Assembly (NCBI GenBank): GCA_936450465.1 | Contig: OW388289.1 | Coordinates: 78,852,593-78,916,592 of the forward strand | Direction: 5' to 3' | From: Gibbula magus | Taxonomy: Eukaryota > Mollusca > Gastropoda > Trochida > Trochidae | DNA length: 64,000 bases | Part shown: one piece after another, positions 22,131-35,062 of the stretch | Layout: every line of letters starts with the position of its first letter | Position numbering within the stretch: the first letter of the stretch is position 1 | The notes under the pieces: generated by a model | Told to the model about the DNA's origin: nothing | The model's database searches: none | What the model saw: only the letters and a program-made list of their open reading frames with translations | Made by a program: the position numbers and the translations under genes

Positions 22131-22150
22131 GGACTATTACGAACAATACA

Positions 22151-22408
22151 TGCTTTGATGTCTCTGAGAAATTAAATGTCCTCCCCTACTCTTCCGAAAA
22201 CAGTATACCATCAACACATTTTGATTTCCTGAAGGCTGCGAACGTGTAATTAAAAAACGTGATAAACATGTTTCTCGGGCCTACAGCAAAATGCATGCAC
22301 CAACCACTATACAAAGACCAATGGTCGTTGGTCAGACGTGTTGTTCTTCACATAAAAAAAACACCAGAGTTAGGCCTCCATGTGTATGTTAAGGCACAGT
22401 ATGTTTTG
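22151..22408. other. Junction sequence between the DIRS RNase H and the SINE
   Basis: AT-richer than the DIRS part. No domain was recognised. This is where the inversion or second insertion that separated the DIRS pieces must lie. Confidence 0.4.
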
Positions 22409-22568
22409 GAGCACAGTGGTGTAGTTGTTAGCTTGCTGGCTTCTCACGCCAAAGGCCCGGTGGAGACACCAAAAATATGTGACCTTGGTTTCATTCTGTG
22501 TTGTGTCCCTGGACATGCCGCTTCATCCACATTGGACTCAGTCCACCCAGCTGTATATTTGGGTACCT
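22409..22568 (+). mobile_element. tRNA-derived SINE fragment
   Basis: The head, gtggtgtagttgttagc followed by ttgctggcttctcacgcc and aaggcccggt, has the layout of a tRNA D arm (box A) and anticodon region. The box B sequence is eroded. The downstream part, with cctcagtccacccagctgta-like sequence (actcagtccacccagctgt at about 22,537) and gggtacct, matches a widespread metazoan SINE core/tail that I know from mollusc and other invertebrate SINEs. Plus orientation. It sits exactly between the plus-strand DIRS RNase H and the minus-strand recombinase fragment. Confidence 0.7.
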
Positions 22569-22896
22569 AAAAGCGGGTGTACATGACTTCGTGAGCGCTT
22601 TCGGCAGCTTCAAAAGTACAGTTCCAGTAGATGCGTAGTGCCCGAACCAGACAGAGGAGACGGTTCTCCTCCTCCGAGGGATCTATCGTAGATGATATAG
22701 CCAGTATGGTGAAGGTCCTACCACGCTCGTCTGAAGGCTGGGTCTTGCAGATGAAGTCCGGCGGTAGGCCTAGCAGATCATGCAGTTCCGATACCCTGGC
22801 AGCTGATGCCATAGCTACCAGGAACGCGGTCTTCACAGAAAGACACAGGATGGTCGTCTCCGAGATAATAGTACAATATGCATATATTACATGCAA
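22569..22896 (-). pseudogene. DIRS tyrosine recombinase fragment in inverted orientation
   Basis: The minus-strand frame contains VKTAFLVAMASAARVSELHD, the box I region of DIRS/Crypton-type tyrosine recombinases including its catalytic Arg (ARVSEL). This is followed by a spacer and CLVRALRIYWNCT, which matches the CPVRALRIY segment with Cys-Pro changed to Cys-Leu. The downstream H-x-x-R and nucleophile Tyr region is absent, cut off at the SINE boundary. The DIRS RT and RNase H nearby lie on the other strand, so this is either an inverted part of the same element or the remains of a second copy. Confidence 0.75.
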
Positions 22897-22904
22897 TATC
22901 TATA

Positions 22905-23700
22905 GTAAATAATGTTTACGTTATCAAATAAATATCTATGATTCAAGTGCATTAATGTTTGTTTATATCACTGTGGCATTAAATATACGTTTTAAAACAT
23001 ATATAGTTACAGAAATACATTGGTTAATGAGAGTACTGCACTCGAGTAACAAGAGTAACTGAATGTATTACAAAAGTATTTGCAGATCAATGTTTTGTTC
23101 CCTGAGGGGTGTTTTTCTCTTTGATGTAACACATTTAGTCACGCTGAAGTGACTTTTAGCTTCACAAGTTCGATTAGTTTCAGTAACCGATTTAGCAAAG
23201 TTCTCGCTGTTGAGATATTGTAAATTATGTTATTTAAGGATTTGTTCTTGAAGGTGAATTTCATCAGATATGCCTTAATCAGTCGAACACTGCATTCAGG
23301 AACATAGATGATCGATTTAGTTGGGACTCGCACATTCAATCATATCTACATGTATTTAAAGATATCATCATACAATAAGGTAAACGCTAAGTGCAATAAG
23401 TTAAACCAACATTTCAGCCACCACGGTTATTTTTTTATATGTCATTCTAAATCTGAATTATTCAGAACTTCATTAGTTCCAGAGCACGCACCACGTCAAT
23501 CACAACAAATACTCTCCTAAATTATAAAACCTTTATGTGAGACATAACTGTTACAATTATTTCAAATTTGCTTTAGTGACAGTTAAGTGGTCGTGTGGCC
23601 ATCTATTATGCGAACAAACCTCTTGTGGTTATGATTGGTTATCATTGTTTTAACCTTTGTTCCGCGATAGTGTGATATTGTTATGGTGGCAAGTAGTTCA
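22905..23700 (+). repeat. Segmental duplication, copy 1, block after the DIRS region
   Basis: Collinearity with copy 2 resumes (54,475-55,300): aatgagagtactgcactcgag, acacatttagtcacgctgaa and attattcagaacttcattag are shared almost unchanged. No gene was recognised. Confidence 0.85.
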
Positions 23701-23749
23701 GTGAATTCCATCCATGTACAGATCGGAGCATGGCTCACTTATACCCCCG

Positions 23750-24640
23750 ACTGCTAAAGTTTGACATTTTTATAGAGAGAGGTGTCTGCACATAAGCTAT
23801 CCTATTAGGTTACATTAAATTCTGTCTTACTTTATAATAATACATCCATTTACTGAGTGTAGCAATATGAGCAGTGTTAAAATTGAGTTGTATAAAACAT
23901 TAACATTACACAAAAACAATACCAGTTTGCTATATAAACTTATTTCAACAGTGTACCAGTTCTCAAACACAAATAAATCCTATCATATTGAAAATATGCA
24001 CATTCAATTTTGTTAGGCCCACTATTTCCAATTTTCAAATCTCAATTATCACGCTGAACAAGTCCTTCCTCAGCACACTTGATCACAACAATGATTTAGA
24101 GTTAACTCCCCTTAAGCATAACACAGCCCAATTTAGAGCATTTGAGAGAAGAGCTCATATTATTTGGCTCTTACACACATTGAGGGGAATACATAATGTA
24201 AGGCTGAAAGGAAAGAAACTTCAACTTTTTCCAAAATATAACCAATTGAAATATGAAAAATTAAAACATTAAAAAACACAGAAGTAGCTTTTGATGAAAG
24301 TTACATGAAAAAGAAAGTCAATAACTGACATCACAGCTTTTAATAAAAGTTGTGTCGCCGACAATTCACCAATTCGTGCTACATTTCGCTCTGCACCTAT
24401 GCTAGTTGTGAAGAAGAGATGTGCCAAATTTGAAAAGGTGAGATAAATAGTTTGTAAGTAATCGATCGGACATGCTAGCTCCGAATATGCCTCAGTAAAA
24501 ACATAAACAAAATTCGCTAACAATTAAAAAAACACAAATTAGCGTTAAATTTCACAATGCAGCTCTCCCAGTGGTGAAGAAGACATGTGCCGATTTTGAA
24601 AAGGATGAGATTAATAGTTTTTCTGTAATCGATCGGACAA
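23750..24640 (+). repeat. Dispersed repeat, inverted partner of 55,800-56,405
   Basis: Three anchors run collinearly with the reverse complement of 55,800-56,405: aaagtttgacatttttat, tccaaaatataaccaa(t)tg and gaaaaggatgagat...taatcgatcgg. A roughly 165 bp part is duplicated in tandem inside it (the gaagaagaNatgtgccNa(a/t)tttgaaaagg-type words near 24,410 and 24,580). The reading frames inside (23,988-24,272 and others) do not match a known protein. Confidence 0.65.
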
Positions 24641-24879
24641 AAAAAATCTTCGGGTGGAAGGAAGGACGGACGGTATTATTGGACACCCCACTTGTCTGTC
24701 CGAAATCCGACTGACAATACCTATGTAATCAACTCCTCCCACAAGTTTTTTCATGGACATCTAGACCTTTGATATTCGACACATGTTCGCCAAACCGTTT
24801 TTGACAACTGACGTTGTGAACTTGACCTTCATGTGGGAGGAATTTTGTGAAAACATTAACCTTGGCCATAATTTCTGAT
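24641..24879. other. Non-coding stretch between repeat blocks
   Basis: Contains a cggacgg...tgtccgaaatc(c/t)gactgacaat sequence loosely related to 57,050-57,265. Nothing coding. Confidence 0.4.
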
Positions 24880-26830
24880 AGTTCAGTTATATGCGTTTGA
24901 TATTTGATATTGTAATCCATTTTAACCAGATCATTCTGGTGTTCATGATGATTATATACCATCTCATGTTAAATGCAGATCTAATTTAGGAGACCTGACC
25001 TTTCATAATTATACCTAAATATTGTTATTGCTTAGTTAAGAGTATAGATTCAATATCAATATCAATATGTGTATGTCGACTTCGGCATTGTTCATTGTAT
25101 AATGAATGTAATTCATCAATAGTGTATGTTTATTCCCCATGTGATTGTAAATAAGCAAGTTCATATTTTCTATACGAGCACATGTGCACATATCACGTTT
25201 GACTAGCAGAGTCAGCGCGGGGTCTTTGACGTCATAAAAAAAAAAATACTTGACTTCATTGTAGCTGCCGTCTCTGGCAAGTTTAACGCGATTCAAATTG
25301 CATAGAATTGCTAATAAGGACGTTGTCACACTCGAAAGTGTGTTATATGACTTCAAAACACGTGTGAAACTGTGTATAACTTTTGCTCTCGCTCTGTAAA
25401 TTCAACAATTCTTACACGCTTATTAAAATTCATATGACACACTTCCGCCAGTAATAATTTCTATGTATCTTGTGAACACCCCTGATGCTGTTTGGCAGAA
25501 GCAGTACGAGAAACATGAAAGGACATCTTATGATGTTCGACTTGATATCAATCGATAAGCACTTTAGTTAAATGAATAAGACTGCAATCTCAAACAGTTT
25601 AAATGTGTTTGCTGAGAATCGGTTTCAATGACTGTAAACACTAAAAGCAATTTCCTTATAGATTGAAGCCTTCAACATTGACCTGCATTATAACCTCTTA
25701 TCTCTGCAATGCTGTTGGTGCACTCAACCTTTTAATGTCATAGTTTATTTTACTTTGAAATATTACCTCGTTATATCACTTTACTTTTTAAAGTATTTTT
25801 GGCTTGGTCGTTATTTTCAGCAATACATGTTTTCGTGTGCTGTAAATCAAACAACGATATCATGTTCTTGTTACACAAAATACATGTTTGATTGTAACTT
25901 ATTGTAAATGTCAACAGAATGGATGTTAAAATTAAGAAGATTTCACAAATGGAGGGCGATGGAACTCAAAGCAATTGAAAAACATGTAAAGCCATTCGAA
26001 GGGGAGATATGTTATTAAGCAATTAATTGATGACATATTATCTATATAAATAGTAATAATATATATATAATATTTCAATAGTATTGCATTGTATTCCCAC
26101 ATCCAATTTTCACAAAGCTTAAGCATCGTTTTGCCTTGTGAAAATGGGTTTCAGTTTTCTCGAAGTTAGCATGTTGTTATTAAGTCAAAATAAACGCGTG
26201 TAGAAGTGTGTGTCCATATTATTTCTATTTGTCTGAACAGGTTTACAAGAAATCGCACCTGTGGATACATTTTGTAAGTACATATTTATAAGTTCAGCGA
26301 GTTTCTTTCGAACTCACCATGCTTACCGGTCTACAATGTATGTTATTCATCTAAATAATCAACTGTTAAGAACCTTTATCTCATCATTAATATAATTCCC
26401 ATGTTCCACAGCATAAGTTGAATGCCGTCACCATAGCTGTAATCTCAAATATATCTGTCATCCATACTAAATGTTTAACTTAAATAATAAAGTTGACAAT
26501 TATTTTAGAAATCTGTAGTTACATGTGTTGTTGTTTGTATACATGTATATCTGTAGTGTACATCTGTATTGTATTTACAAACGTGTTTACCACAATTCCT
26601 TAGGGACAATAACCATTATCTTCCAACATGAAAAATGTGATACATATGGGAAATATCAGTTTCCAACTGTATGAAACACAACATAAGATATTTACACATC
26701 ATTATGTAACACTTAATTAATTTGTAACAATATACAGTCACATATTTGGTATATACATTGAATGTGTGTCATGTTCGAATAAATCAATGAGCACAAGAAA
26801 AGTGCAAAAATATAACTCACTAATCTACAT
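24880..26830 (+). repeat. Segmental duplication, copy 1, last block
   Basis: Collinear with 58,060-59,030 and then 59,880-60,800. Anchors are accagatcattctg, taaaatgaataagactgcaa, tcggtttcaatgactgtaaacacta (identical in both) and cacaagaaNagtgc. Copy 2 carries an 826 bp insert and a 65 bp tandem duplication that are absent here. No gene was recognised. Confidence 0.85.
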
Positions 26831-29800
26831 ATAAATGATATTAAGAGAAGAAGTAAAATTAAGAATACATATATTACATGCATGTGGTCGGGTGCATATG
26901 TGTTTGTGGTGTGTGGTGTGTGGTATGTGGTGTGTGTGTGTGTGTATGTTGTGGGGTAGGGGTCTTAGGACATGTACATTAAAGAGGTTGAATGTATTAG
27001 CGACTGGACTGGATGTGTGGTTGGGTGAAACGGTATGTGTTGGACGGTGAGAATTAACACTTTTTGTTCTTGTTCACGTTATATATCAAAACGTTCATGT
27101 CATGTTAGTTCAATTGGAACGTGTGACCTTTTGGAGGCTTGTACATATTGTTACTGTTAATATTTTTTTCCTATTTAGTAGTGACTTTGATTTTTATGTT
27201 AAATGTTATCCTCATAGGTTGTTCGGTTACTTTCAGTTAGACATAAAGGTGCCTAAATCATTGCATCAATTCACAGAAACAATTCTCAACTTGAATGCAT
27301 CATATGAAGCCATAAATTGATCCAAAAAGTGTGATGGTGTGAGACAGATGCGTCATAGTGTTCAGTAAACATTACCATATGCGCTAATTGATGGAACCCT
27401 AGGGAACGCATCTTTGACAGTAAGTCTTTAGTCCTTTCAAATGCTCAGATAAATTCAACTGTATTGAACACAGATATTTGCTAATAAAAAATTTCCATTT
27501 AAATAGCACAAGCTTAAATATTCCCTGGGCAATGCCAGCATTAACACGAAGAATTTTCTGTTGAGGAGATGACGAAAATGAACTTATATTTGGTTAACTA
27601 TCCTATTAGTGACCACATAATAATAGGCTGGAGTGTGTTATCTTCTTGTGAATATGCCAACAGCTTGACATAAGATTGTGATTTTATCATTGTGTATATA
27701 CAAATGTAAGGAATGAACTGTATTATCTGAAAAGGAACACATGCATATTTACATTTTATTATTATTTTACTCTGTAAGTATCATTTGGAGGAGTTTATAT
27801 GACATTCTTCACATGGTTAAATGCTCATCTAAACTCAGTTCTAAACCTCATATGTTATCTTTTTCTAAGAGATCGATTTAAAGCCTTACATTGTCTCAAT
27901 GTCAAACTGTTACATTAATAAATCGAGACGGCCGTTTTCCCCTGGGCTTAATACTTTACAACATTTTTTTGTGATTGGAGGAATGAATTTCATATGTATA
28001 TAATAATTGAACGGATAATGACAAAAGTTTGCTATATCATAGTACACCATACGCATATCATAATCTTTTAAAACAAAATAATATGATTATACTATCAGAA
28101 ATTCCTTAGTTTGATAAAATTTTCATTTATGGATTTGGTTGCATCTTTTAGATTGTATCTACAAAATTTGCAAGTGATACTCTCACAGGAATATTAGTCA
28201 TATTTTTTAGAAGAAACACAAACTGGTATCAATATGTAATGGATGGTCTACACCAATTAATATGACCTGAACGTGCATCTTTTATCTTATTATCTAACCA
28301 AATACTTAATACTACACTTTTTAAAGGATTATGTACGAGACTGAACGCACTTATGTTATCGATTGCAGGTATCTAATCGTCAGGCGTGTCATCGTAAGGT
28401 CATATTTTCATGTCTTCTGCAGTAATTGTAATATTGCCACTAATAACACATATTTTTTTATCTGCTAACCATCTGAAAGTCTACAGCAGATTTTTAACTG
28501 CAATAACCACATCAAATTCAGTAAACAATATAACTTCGTGACTATAAAAGTAGCATCTTCTAAAACGTAATTTCAAGATAAGACCGCAATGAATGTGTAC
28601 ACTCAACCGAAAAGAAACGTCACCATATGTTCTACAGTGTTAAAAAGGAAATACTGGAAAAGGTCGATTTTGTATGTTTTGTTTAAATAGGGAAATGCTT
28701 TGTAAAGATATACCTGCAATTCCATACATCAATTTGTAAGACGTTTTATATGTCTGTTCACGTATACTTGGTATATATGTTAAAATATCATTTTCAAAAT
28801 GTGCCTGGCAATAAAGTTTGGCATTTAGCTTAAAAAATGTAATAAAAGATGTTGTTGACATATTCACATTGTGTTTTAAACCAGATTCATGATAGTGTTG
28901 AGGCTGTAAAGTAGAGATCAATGTGACATTCATGGATCTGACAATATAGGTAAACCAATTACCAATTCTAAATTGATTTTCTGAAATATTGAAGCCGATG
29001 CATTGGCATGGGTCTGTGTGTCTTATCGTACCTGAATGAATAAGACGTTAGAAGGTAATCATTGCAACTTACAGAGCCAACCAACACAAACATGTAATGT
29101 GATGGATAAGTAACATAACGATGATGTATTAGTCTAATTAAGGGACTGGATATTTGGAACTGGGTGGAACAAATATAATGAAATATTAATGTTACAAGGT
29201 ATCTAGCCAAACGAATTCCTTAATGTCAAGTGGAAGATGCCGAGTGAGAATCGATGTTCCAGATTATCATTGTCTGGTTGAGAACATTGATGTAGTAATC
29301 ATTTATAACACACCATAACCTTTTAGTTGGTATGATGTGTATTGAATTATGATAAAACTGTTTAAGAAGTATGAATCGCAGATCTGATGTTCACATTCAT
29401 CTCATTAATTAGGCACTGAGTGCAGGTTATGCAGCAACATTCAAGTGAATCTGAATTGGAATAAAATGCCTGTGGCTATTGAAGATCAGAAGATAATTAC
29501 ATTCGATAAAACATTGTCATTTTGCAATTTTACAATTACGGATACAGACAAAGGTCCATGTCTTGTAGTTAGAAGGTCGTGAGTGATTTGTTATTATTGC
29601 AAATTAACTGCAGTCAGTTGATTATATACTGCTTTTGGTGGACATTCGAGCTTAACTTACTAAATCTGAAAATAGTTGTTATTCAAGAGCCATAACAAAA
29701 ATATTCATATGCTCTGCATTGATATCCATCAATATAAGGTGGGTTGACAGACAGACATCACTACCTTTTTACTTTACCGACGGGGTTAAATCCTGTTTTC

Positions 29801-30159
29801 ATTGAGCATTTGATCCATTCAAACAATTAGCTGTGTTTACTTTCACTGATCCCAAGAGTCCAACCCTGGTCAGCGCAAATTTGTATGGTCTCCTCCTATC
29901 CTCGCCTTTATCGTATGTCTTTACAATAGTATATAATATTATCAGCTCATGTTCTCAATATTGAACATTGATAATTCAGAAGTTGTGTTAGCAGACATCC
30001 ACTGACTTTGTTGTAGATCGTGATAAACGTAGGTAACTTAATTAAGTTAGACTTTAGTTAGAGTATAATAGTTGTGTGAATCATTTAACAACATACGTAA
30101 TAAGAAACAGTTATCAACCTTAATGCACACTGAATGAAGTATCGAATCATAAATAGTTT
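26831..30159. other. Non-coding stretch, GT-rich patch, one local repeat
   Basis: A gtgtggt-type low-complexity patch lies at 26,903-26,950. Bases 27,361-27,635 are related to 30,160-30,425 (see that entry). The minus-strand frames at 28,640-28,933 and 28,968-29,210 have no recognisable domain. No splice-supported gene was found. Confidence 0.45.
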
Positions 30160-30425
30160 TCAATAAACATCAGATCCTAAGCTGATTGACGGGGCAATGT
30201 CTTTAACGGTAAGTCTAAAGCCATTTCAAGTGCTCAGTAAAGTTCAACTGTATGAATCTCTCTGTTCTTCAGCCAAGGGGACAGTTCCAGTTAAACAGCT
30301 CTTCTTAGACTATCTCTAGGTTATAACATAATTAAAAGGAAGAGTCCAGGGTTGAAGAGAAGAAGAACATGAACTTTTAATGGTTTAATTTTAAAGGTAA
30401 AATGTCACATCATAATAATAGGCGC
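30160..30425 (+). repeat. Local direct repeat, partner of 27,361-27,635
   Basis: Shared words in order: ttca(g/a)taaacat, aagtct-t-a-g-cc-ttca(a/g)atgctcag, aattcaactgtat, gaagag, aaaatgaactt and cataataataggc. Diverged, same orientation, about 2.8 kb apart. Confidence 0.6.
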
Positions 30426-33400
30426 ACGTCTATCCTTCTATTCCCTGTTATAGATCTTTTACTTATATGTAGTTAATAAATAAGTGCATTCTCTTGTTGT
30501 AATTCCCATTGTAATTTTTCAGTATATTTTAGTACCACCATACCGTCAGGTCAATTATACTGTACATGATAACTAATTTGATGACTTTAATATTCTCAAG
30601 GAATATATTAAAGAATTGAAATTAATTATCTTTTATCTAAATGTTATTCAGCCAAGGATTAATTCCATGAAATGCCAGTTTTCAAACAACGGGAACAATG
30701 ATAGTGTAAAGGGATTTCGGTGAAGCATCGATACAAGTAAATACAATATAAAAATACTATCTGAAACTAAATAACTTAAAATTACCCAACCAACTAATCA
30801 CTAATATCATTTAACGTTAAATACTCAAGTTCTCCCTCCAGACAGTGCAATAACCCTCGCTGTGATACGGTGCCTTTTTACTAAATTTGAACAAAATTCA
30901 TAACAGATTTCCCAGATGTTGCAATGATCCTCAGTTTTCACATGAGTTTAGTCCCCCTATGACTTTATAATGGAACCGTTTAATTATAACGTTTTGTGTA
31001 ATAGTCTTATGAACATTCCATTGTAGAAAGTACAAATCCATTTGTGGCTTAAACTAATGTAATCAATAAGATGTAATCTTCTGAGACTCCCGCATTATAT
31101 TATATAAAAGTATTTCCATGGATGTGACATTTACGTAGTACTGGTTACACGTTATTAAGCTTCATTTACATAGATCGACATTTGATTTAACAGATAGTTG
31201 GAAATGGCAAAAGATATCTACTACCAGCGACGTTATAATTTCAGCCGACAGGAGGATGTCAATATGTAATGTCATAATTAAGCACATAAAATTTCAATTG
31301 AAATGAATTCGAAATAAATAAAGAGTGCGTTACGTGGTTCAAGTACATTTTCTATCGTCTTAATGGCAAATTTGCTAATGATGAAGTTGAAATAAGTGTA
31401 GCAAACTGTTTAGATGGTTCTGCACGTGCTTCTCAAAATATTACAGCTAGTAAGTGTAATTATACTTTTAGATGTACATGTGTAATTCACATTTAAGCGA
31501 GAGAAACAATATCGATGTCACTTATTTAATTCATAACATAACATACATACGATAATGTTACAGATCTAATCGTCAAGTCGACTTTCACAAACGTTTTAAT
31601 CCTTTAACCTCTCCACCCCGATCCCTTTTCCATTTCTGGATCCACATATTGATTTAAGAATGTCAATACGTCATCCCATGATCGTTTCCATCGAGTTAAG
31701 TTCTGTAATACTTTACATTAGGAATATGATTATATTGAACTGGACAAAGTATAACACAATGGCGATATTTGTGTTGATTCGCCTGAATAAGAATTGCTCT
31801 ACATCGTTAATCATCACCCGCGACAACGACGTTGGCGGGAGATTTAAAAGCTCATTACAGAGAAACCTATGAATATAATGAAAGAACAAAGGAGGTCACT
31901 ATGCTAATTTCAATACCATTTTAAAGAAACTAAGATATGGTCACAAGTGTGTCCAAAGGGAGATTACTTCAAAGGTTTGAGTACTACTTAAATACCAGTT
32001 CTCACTTTAAATGTATCATATAAAACAAAGTGTATTTCGAATAGTTATAATAATATGATTTAATGATCCTATTCCTATAGGTATAATTAAAATTCCATTG
32101 TATTGAATTACTAAACATTGACGCAAATGCTGCAAGGCTATGCACTGTTCAATCTTGCATCCGAGGGTGTGCACAAACAAGGTGTGTTGAACCTATTTAA
32201 CACGGATTTTGTCTTTGTGGTTTCAAGGGGCCTGATCAAAATGTTCGTCATTTATTAAAAAAATAGCTTTTTCATGATTATTTGTTCAGAATTTGACCAA
32301 AGATTGTGCATCCAGCTACGTTTTTACCCTGTTTCCCTTATTGTGACTCAATCAAGTGCATCAGTGTCAAAGGCCATTCAAACAATTAAACGAATGAACA
32401 CAGTTAAGGCAACAATATTGTGATTCAAAAGTAAAAAGGAGATACTTGGTATTGCAAAGCTGAATTAGAAATATTAGAAAGGTATCGGATCATCAGTTGG
32501 GAAGCTAATCGTGTATGAATACATCTCTTACTTGGTAACTGTTATTGTTCAACGGCATGGACTGGTTACATCGCTAATAACGGAACAGCATTTTCAAATA
32601 ACATAATTTAAACTCAGAGATAACTATGGTTGTGTTCTACTTTGATTCCCTCAGAAGAAAGTAAATTTCATAATTCAGTGTAAAATTTTAATACTATGAC
32701 ATTTTTCCTCATTCGAAATAAAAAATTTTTTAGAAGACATCCGGTTGAACAATTGACATGTTCATGCTTATTAAGCCATCCACCCTGTCAGCAAACAAGA
32801 GTGTCAGCATGAGATGCATACTTTCGTTTGCTACATGTATCAGAGAGCACTCGGGCGTTGCTGTGTTACTTGTTGATCATTAAACAAATACAAACATTAT
32901 ACAAATAATTCCCGTTCTGAAAAGTAGTTTTTAAAATCTTTTCTTTTTCTGTTTACAAACTTACCTTGTTGTTGTACCAACGGCTACTGATGTAACCATG
33001 ACATATATTTGATGAACTTACTTGTAACTTATCGACATTTACCATACGATGGCAGGATACAGCAAATTATTTTGTTCATTATCCATTGGAGTCATATGCG
33101 AACACAGGTCAAGTGACGGAACTTCTTTTGAAAATTAAGATGACGAGACTCGTCTCTTACAGCGGATATCTCCATCATGATACACATAATAAGAAAATAA
33201 AATGTGTGTGATAAAATATATTATTAACAACGTTGTACTTCTTTAAGGGGTTTCATAACAATCTGTTATGACATATAAGTGTCAAAACACCTTCAATAAT
33301 TTAATTGGCTAACGGTGAACTTTCTCACAGCCTGAAATTGAATTCATTCATGAAATTACAATTAAGTTTATCATTTATCATTCTTCGGGTAATTCATGAT

Positions 33401-34373
33401 ATCGTACTCACGAAAAATAATTGATTTTAATGGATAATTAACAAAAACGCCACTATAGCAGAGCTTATCAGCACTATGTTGAGAATGTAGCAAGAGTTTT
33501 GGAATGTTCTCCCTTTTTACTGTCGGGAATGACAAGGAAACGTCATTCTCAGTGATGAAAACTCATTGTAGTTTTACAATCACTAGACGCAAATTAAATG
33601 GGATGAAGACATTTCAACAGTAGTATTCATCTTATTAAGGAGTTGTTGACGACGAGCCACATGGCGGCCGCCATGACATGAAGTAAGGACGGATAATTGT
33701 CGAAAGGGAGACTTTATATTACACTTTCGCCATACCATACATTACACTTAATAGAAGGGTTTGATTTTTAAAGTTTGAATATTTAACGGTGCAATATCAT
33801 TAGCTCATATGATGTGACAGTGTTGATATTACTCCGCTGTTCCGTTTCATTATGAGGACAACAAAACCTAGTAAATCGTATGATATGCAAATTGGTAATA
33901 AATGGGATACGTAACCCATTCCCCTTTCAAATCAAGTGTCCCTCGTGAAATAATTTGTGTTTGTCTCTCAGTAAAAGGCTCGAGATGAACCAAAATTATT
34001 TTACTCGGGATATAAAATTTATATGAAAGGATAGCTAGTAAGATATCCTATAATTATGACCAAGCACTTACGAAGCAGTGCAAAAACACATTATTTGCAA
34101 GGCTAGTTGAAATTCACCAAACAAATTCATTGAGCAAACACTTTAAGACAGTTTGAGTGACATGTACATTTATGTTATATCCATCTTCACTGTTACACAC
34201 ATGTGTCTTATAATTAATTTTAAGTTTAGCTCTCGGTGTGTTACGGTTAGCTGCCATTTGCAATTGAGCTGAAAGCAAGCAACTCTCATCCTTAAGTGAG
34301 ACAGATTCGCATACCCGATTACACCTGAAGGCGATAGAACACGATTTCGAATTCGACGTCAAAACGTAAAATA
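30426..34373. other. Non-coding stretch, nothing recognised
   Basis: AT-rich sequence without a credible exon. The only notable word is a perfect 16 bp palindrome, catggcggccgccatg, at 33,660-33,675. The frame at 31,660-31,872 has no recognisable domain. Confidence 0.45.
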
Positions 34374-34926
34374 TTGTTCATTTCAAACACATTCCAAAAT
34401 TTAGCTCATGTAAAAATAAAAGTTATATTAATTGAAAGCAAAATTTTGGAGGAATTATTTTTTATCCATTACAACTGGACACGTTATCTCAATCAGACAC
34501 CAGAAACGAGCAGGTATGCCAGTATCCACAGTGCTTTAGCGCCACATAGACTATGGGGAATGTGCGAGCTGTACCCGATTTCTACCAGAAGTGTCCACAG
34601 TCTCGTAAAACTTGGTATACTACCTGTTGTAGGTGGCATGTGTCTACTCTGTGACTCTGGGTGTGACGATGTAGTGAAACACCAACTGCTACACTGCTGC
34701 TCTATACTTTCGTAATGCATTATTTGAACGTTTATTCGACAACATGACTCTCGAAAACTATATGAAATTAGATGACTGTGATGATGAAGAACTTAAGATT
34801 ACTACCATGCTTGGTGGAATCACACCACTCATAGAAAACATATCGCTTCATGAGTGGGCTGTATTTATTGACATTACAGCACGATGCGTCAGTTCCTGGA
34901 ACCTGCAAGCTTTATTATATTTGTAA
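34374..34926 (+). pseudogene. LINE ORF2 C-terminal fragment with one frameshift
   Basis: Reads WTRYLNQTPETSRYASIHSA, then GMCLLCDSGCDDVVKHQLLH, a C-x2-C ... H-x4-C zinc-knuckle-like module found near the C-terminus of many LINE ORF2 proteins. A one-base shift near 34,700 moves the continuation (YFRNALFERLFDNM, then LENYMKLDDCDDEELK) to another frame, which closes at 34,926. RT and endonuclease domains are missing, as expected of a 5'-truncated insertion. Confidence 0.7.
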
Positions 34927-35033
34927 ATCTCTTTGTAAAATAATATCTCATGTACATGTAAACAATGTCAATTTAATCTTTTGAAATGTTTGTTATGTAA
35001 CTCTTCATCATAATGGAGGAAATAAAGATCATT

Positions 35034-35062
35034 CATTCATTCATTCATTCATTCATTCATTC
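35034..35062 (+). repeat. (attc)n microsatellite, LINE tail
   Basis: Seven or so tetranucleotide repeats directly follow aaataaagatc. Confidence 0.9.

Larger units (their letters stand above)
19441..22150 (+). mobile_element. DIRS-type (tyrosine-recombinase) retrotransposon, degenerate
   Basis: A GC-richer island in AT-rich surroundings carries, in order, a DIRS gag-like zinc region (20,163-20,410), a gag C-terminal segment (to about 21,180), a short reverse-transcriptase piece (21,215-21,405) and an RNase H region (21,640-22,100), all on the plus strand and broken by frameshifts and stops. Much of the gag end and RT fingers are missing between 21,185 and 21,215. The recombinase expected downstream in the same orientation appears instead as an inverted fragment after a SINE. 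The left end is approximate and no inverted terminal repeats were identified. Confidence 0.8.
34374..35062 (+). mobile_element. 3' end of a LINE with an (attc)n tail
   Basis: A C-terminal ORF2 fragment is followed by about 110 bp of 3' UTR, ending in aaataaagatcattcattc and a run of attc tetramers to 35,060. A short tandem-repeat tail after the 3' UTR is typical of several non-LTR retrotransposon clades. The 5' boundary is approximate. No terminal target duplication could be fixed by eye. Confidence 0.7.

Noticed and set aside
28640..29210. Two minus-strand frames of 97 and 80 residues as genes
   Set aside because: Composition is not protein-like enough, there is no domain, and stops separate them. 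A decayed LINE was considered but no signature motif could be shown.
34493..34720. Minus-strand 75-residue frame
   Set aside because: Antisense shadow of the LINE zinc-knuckle fragment on the plus strand.
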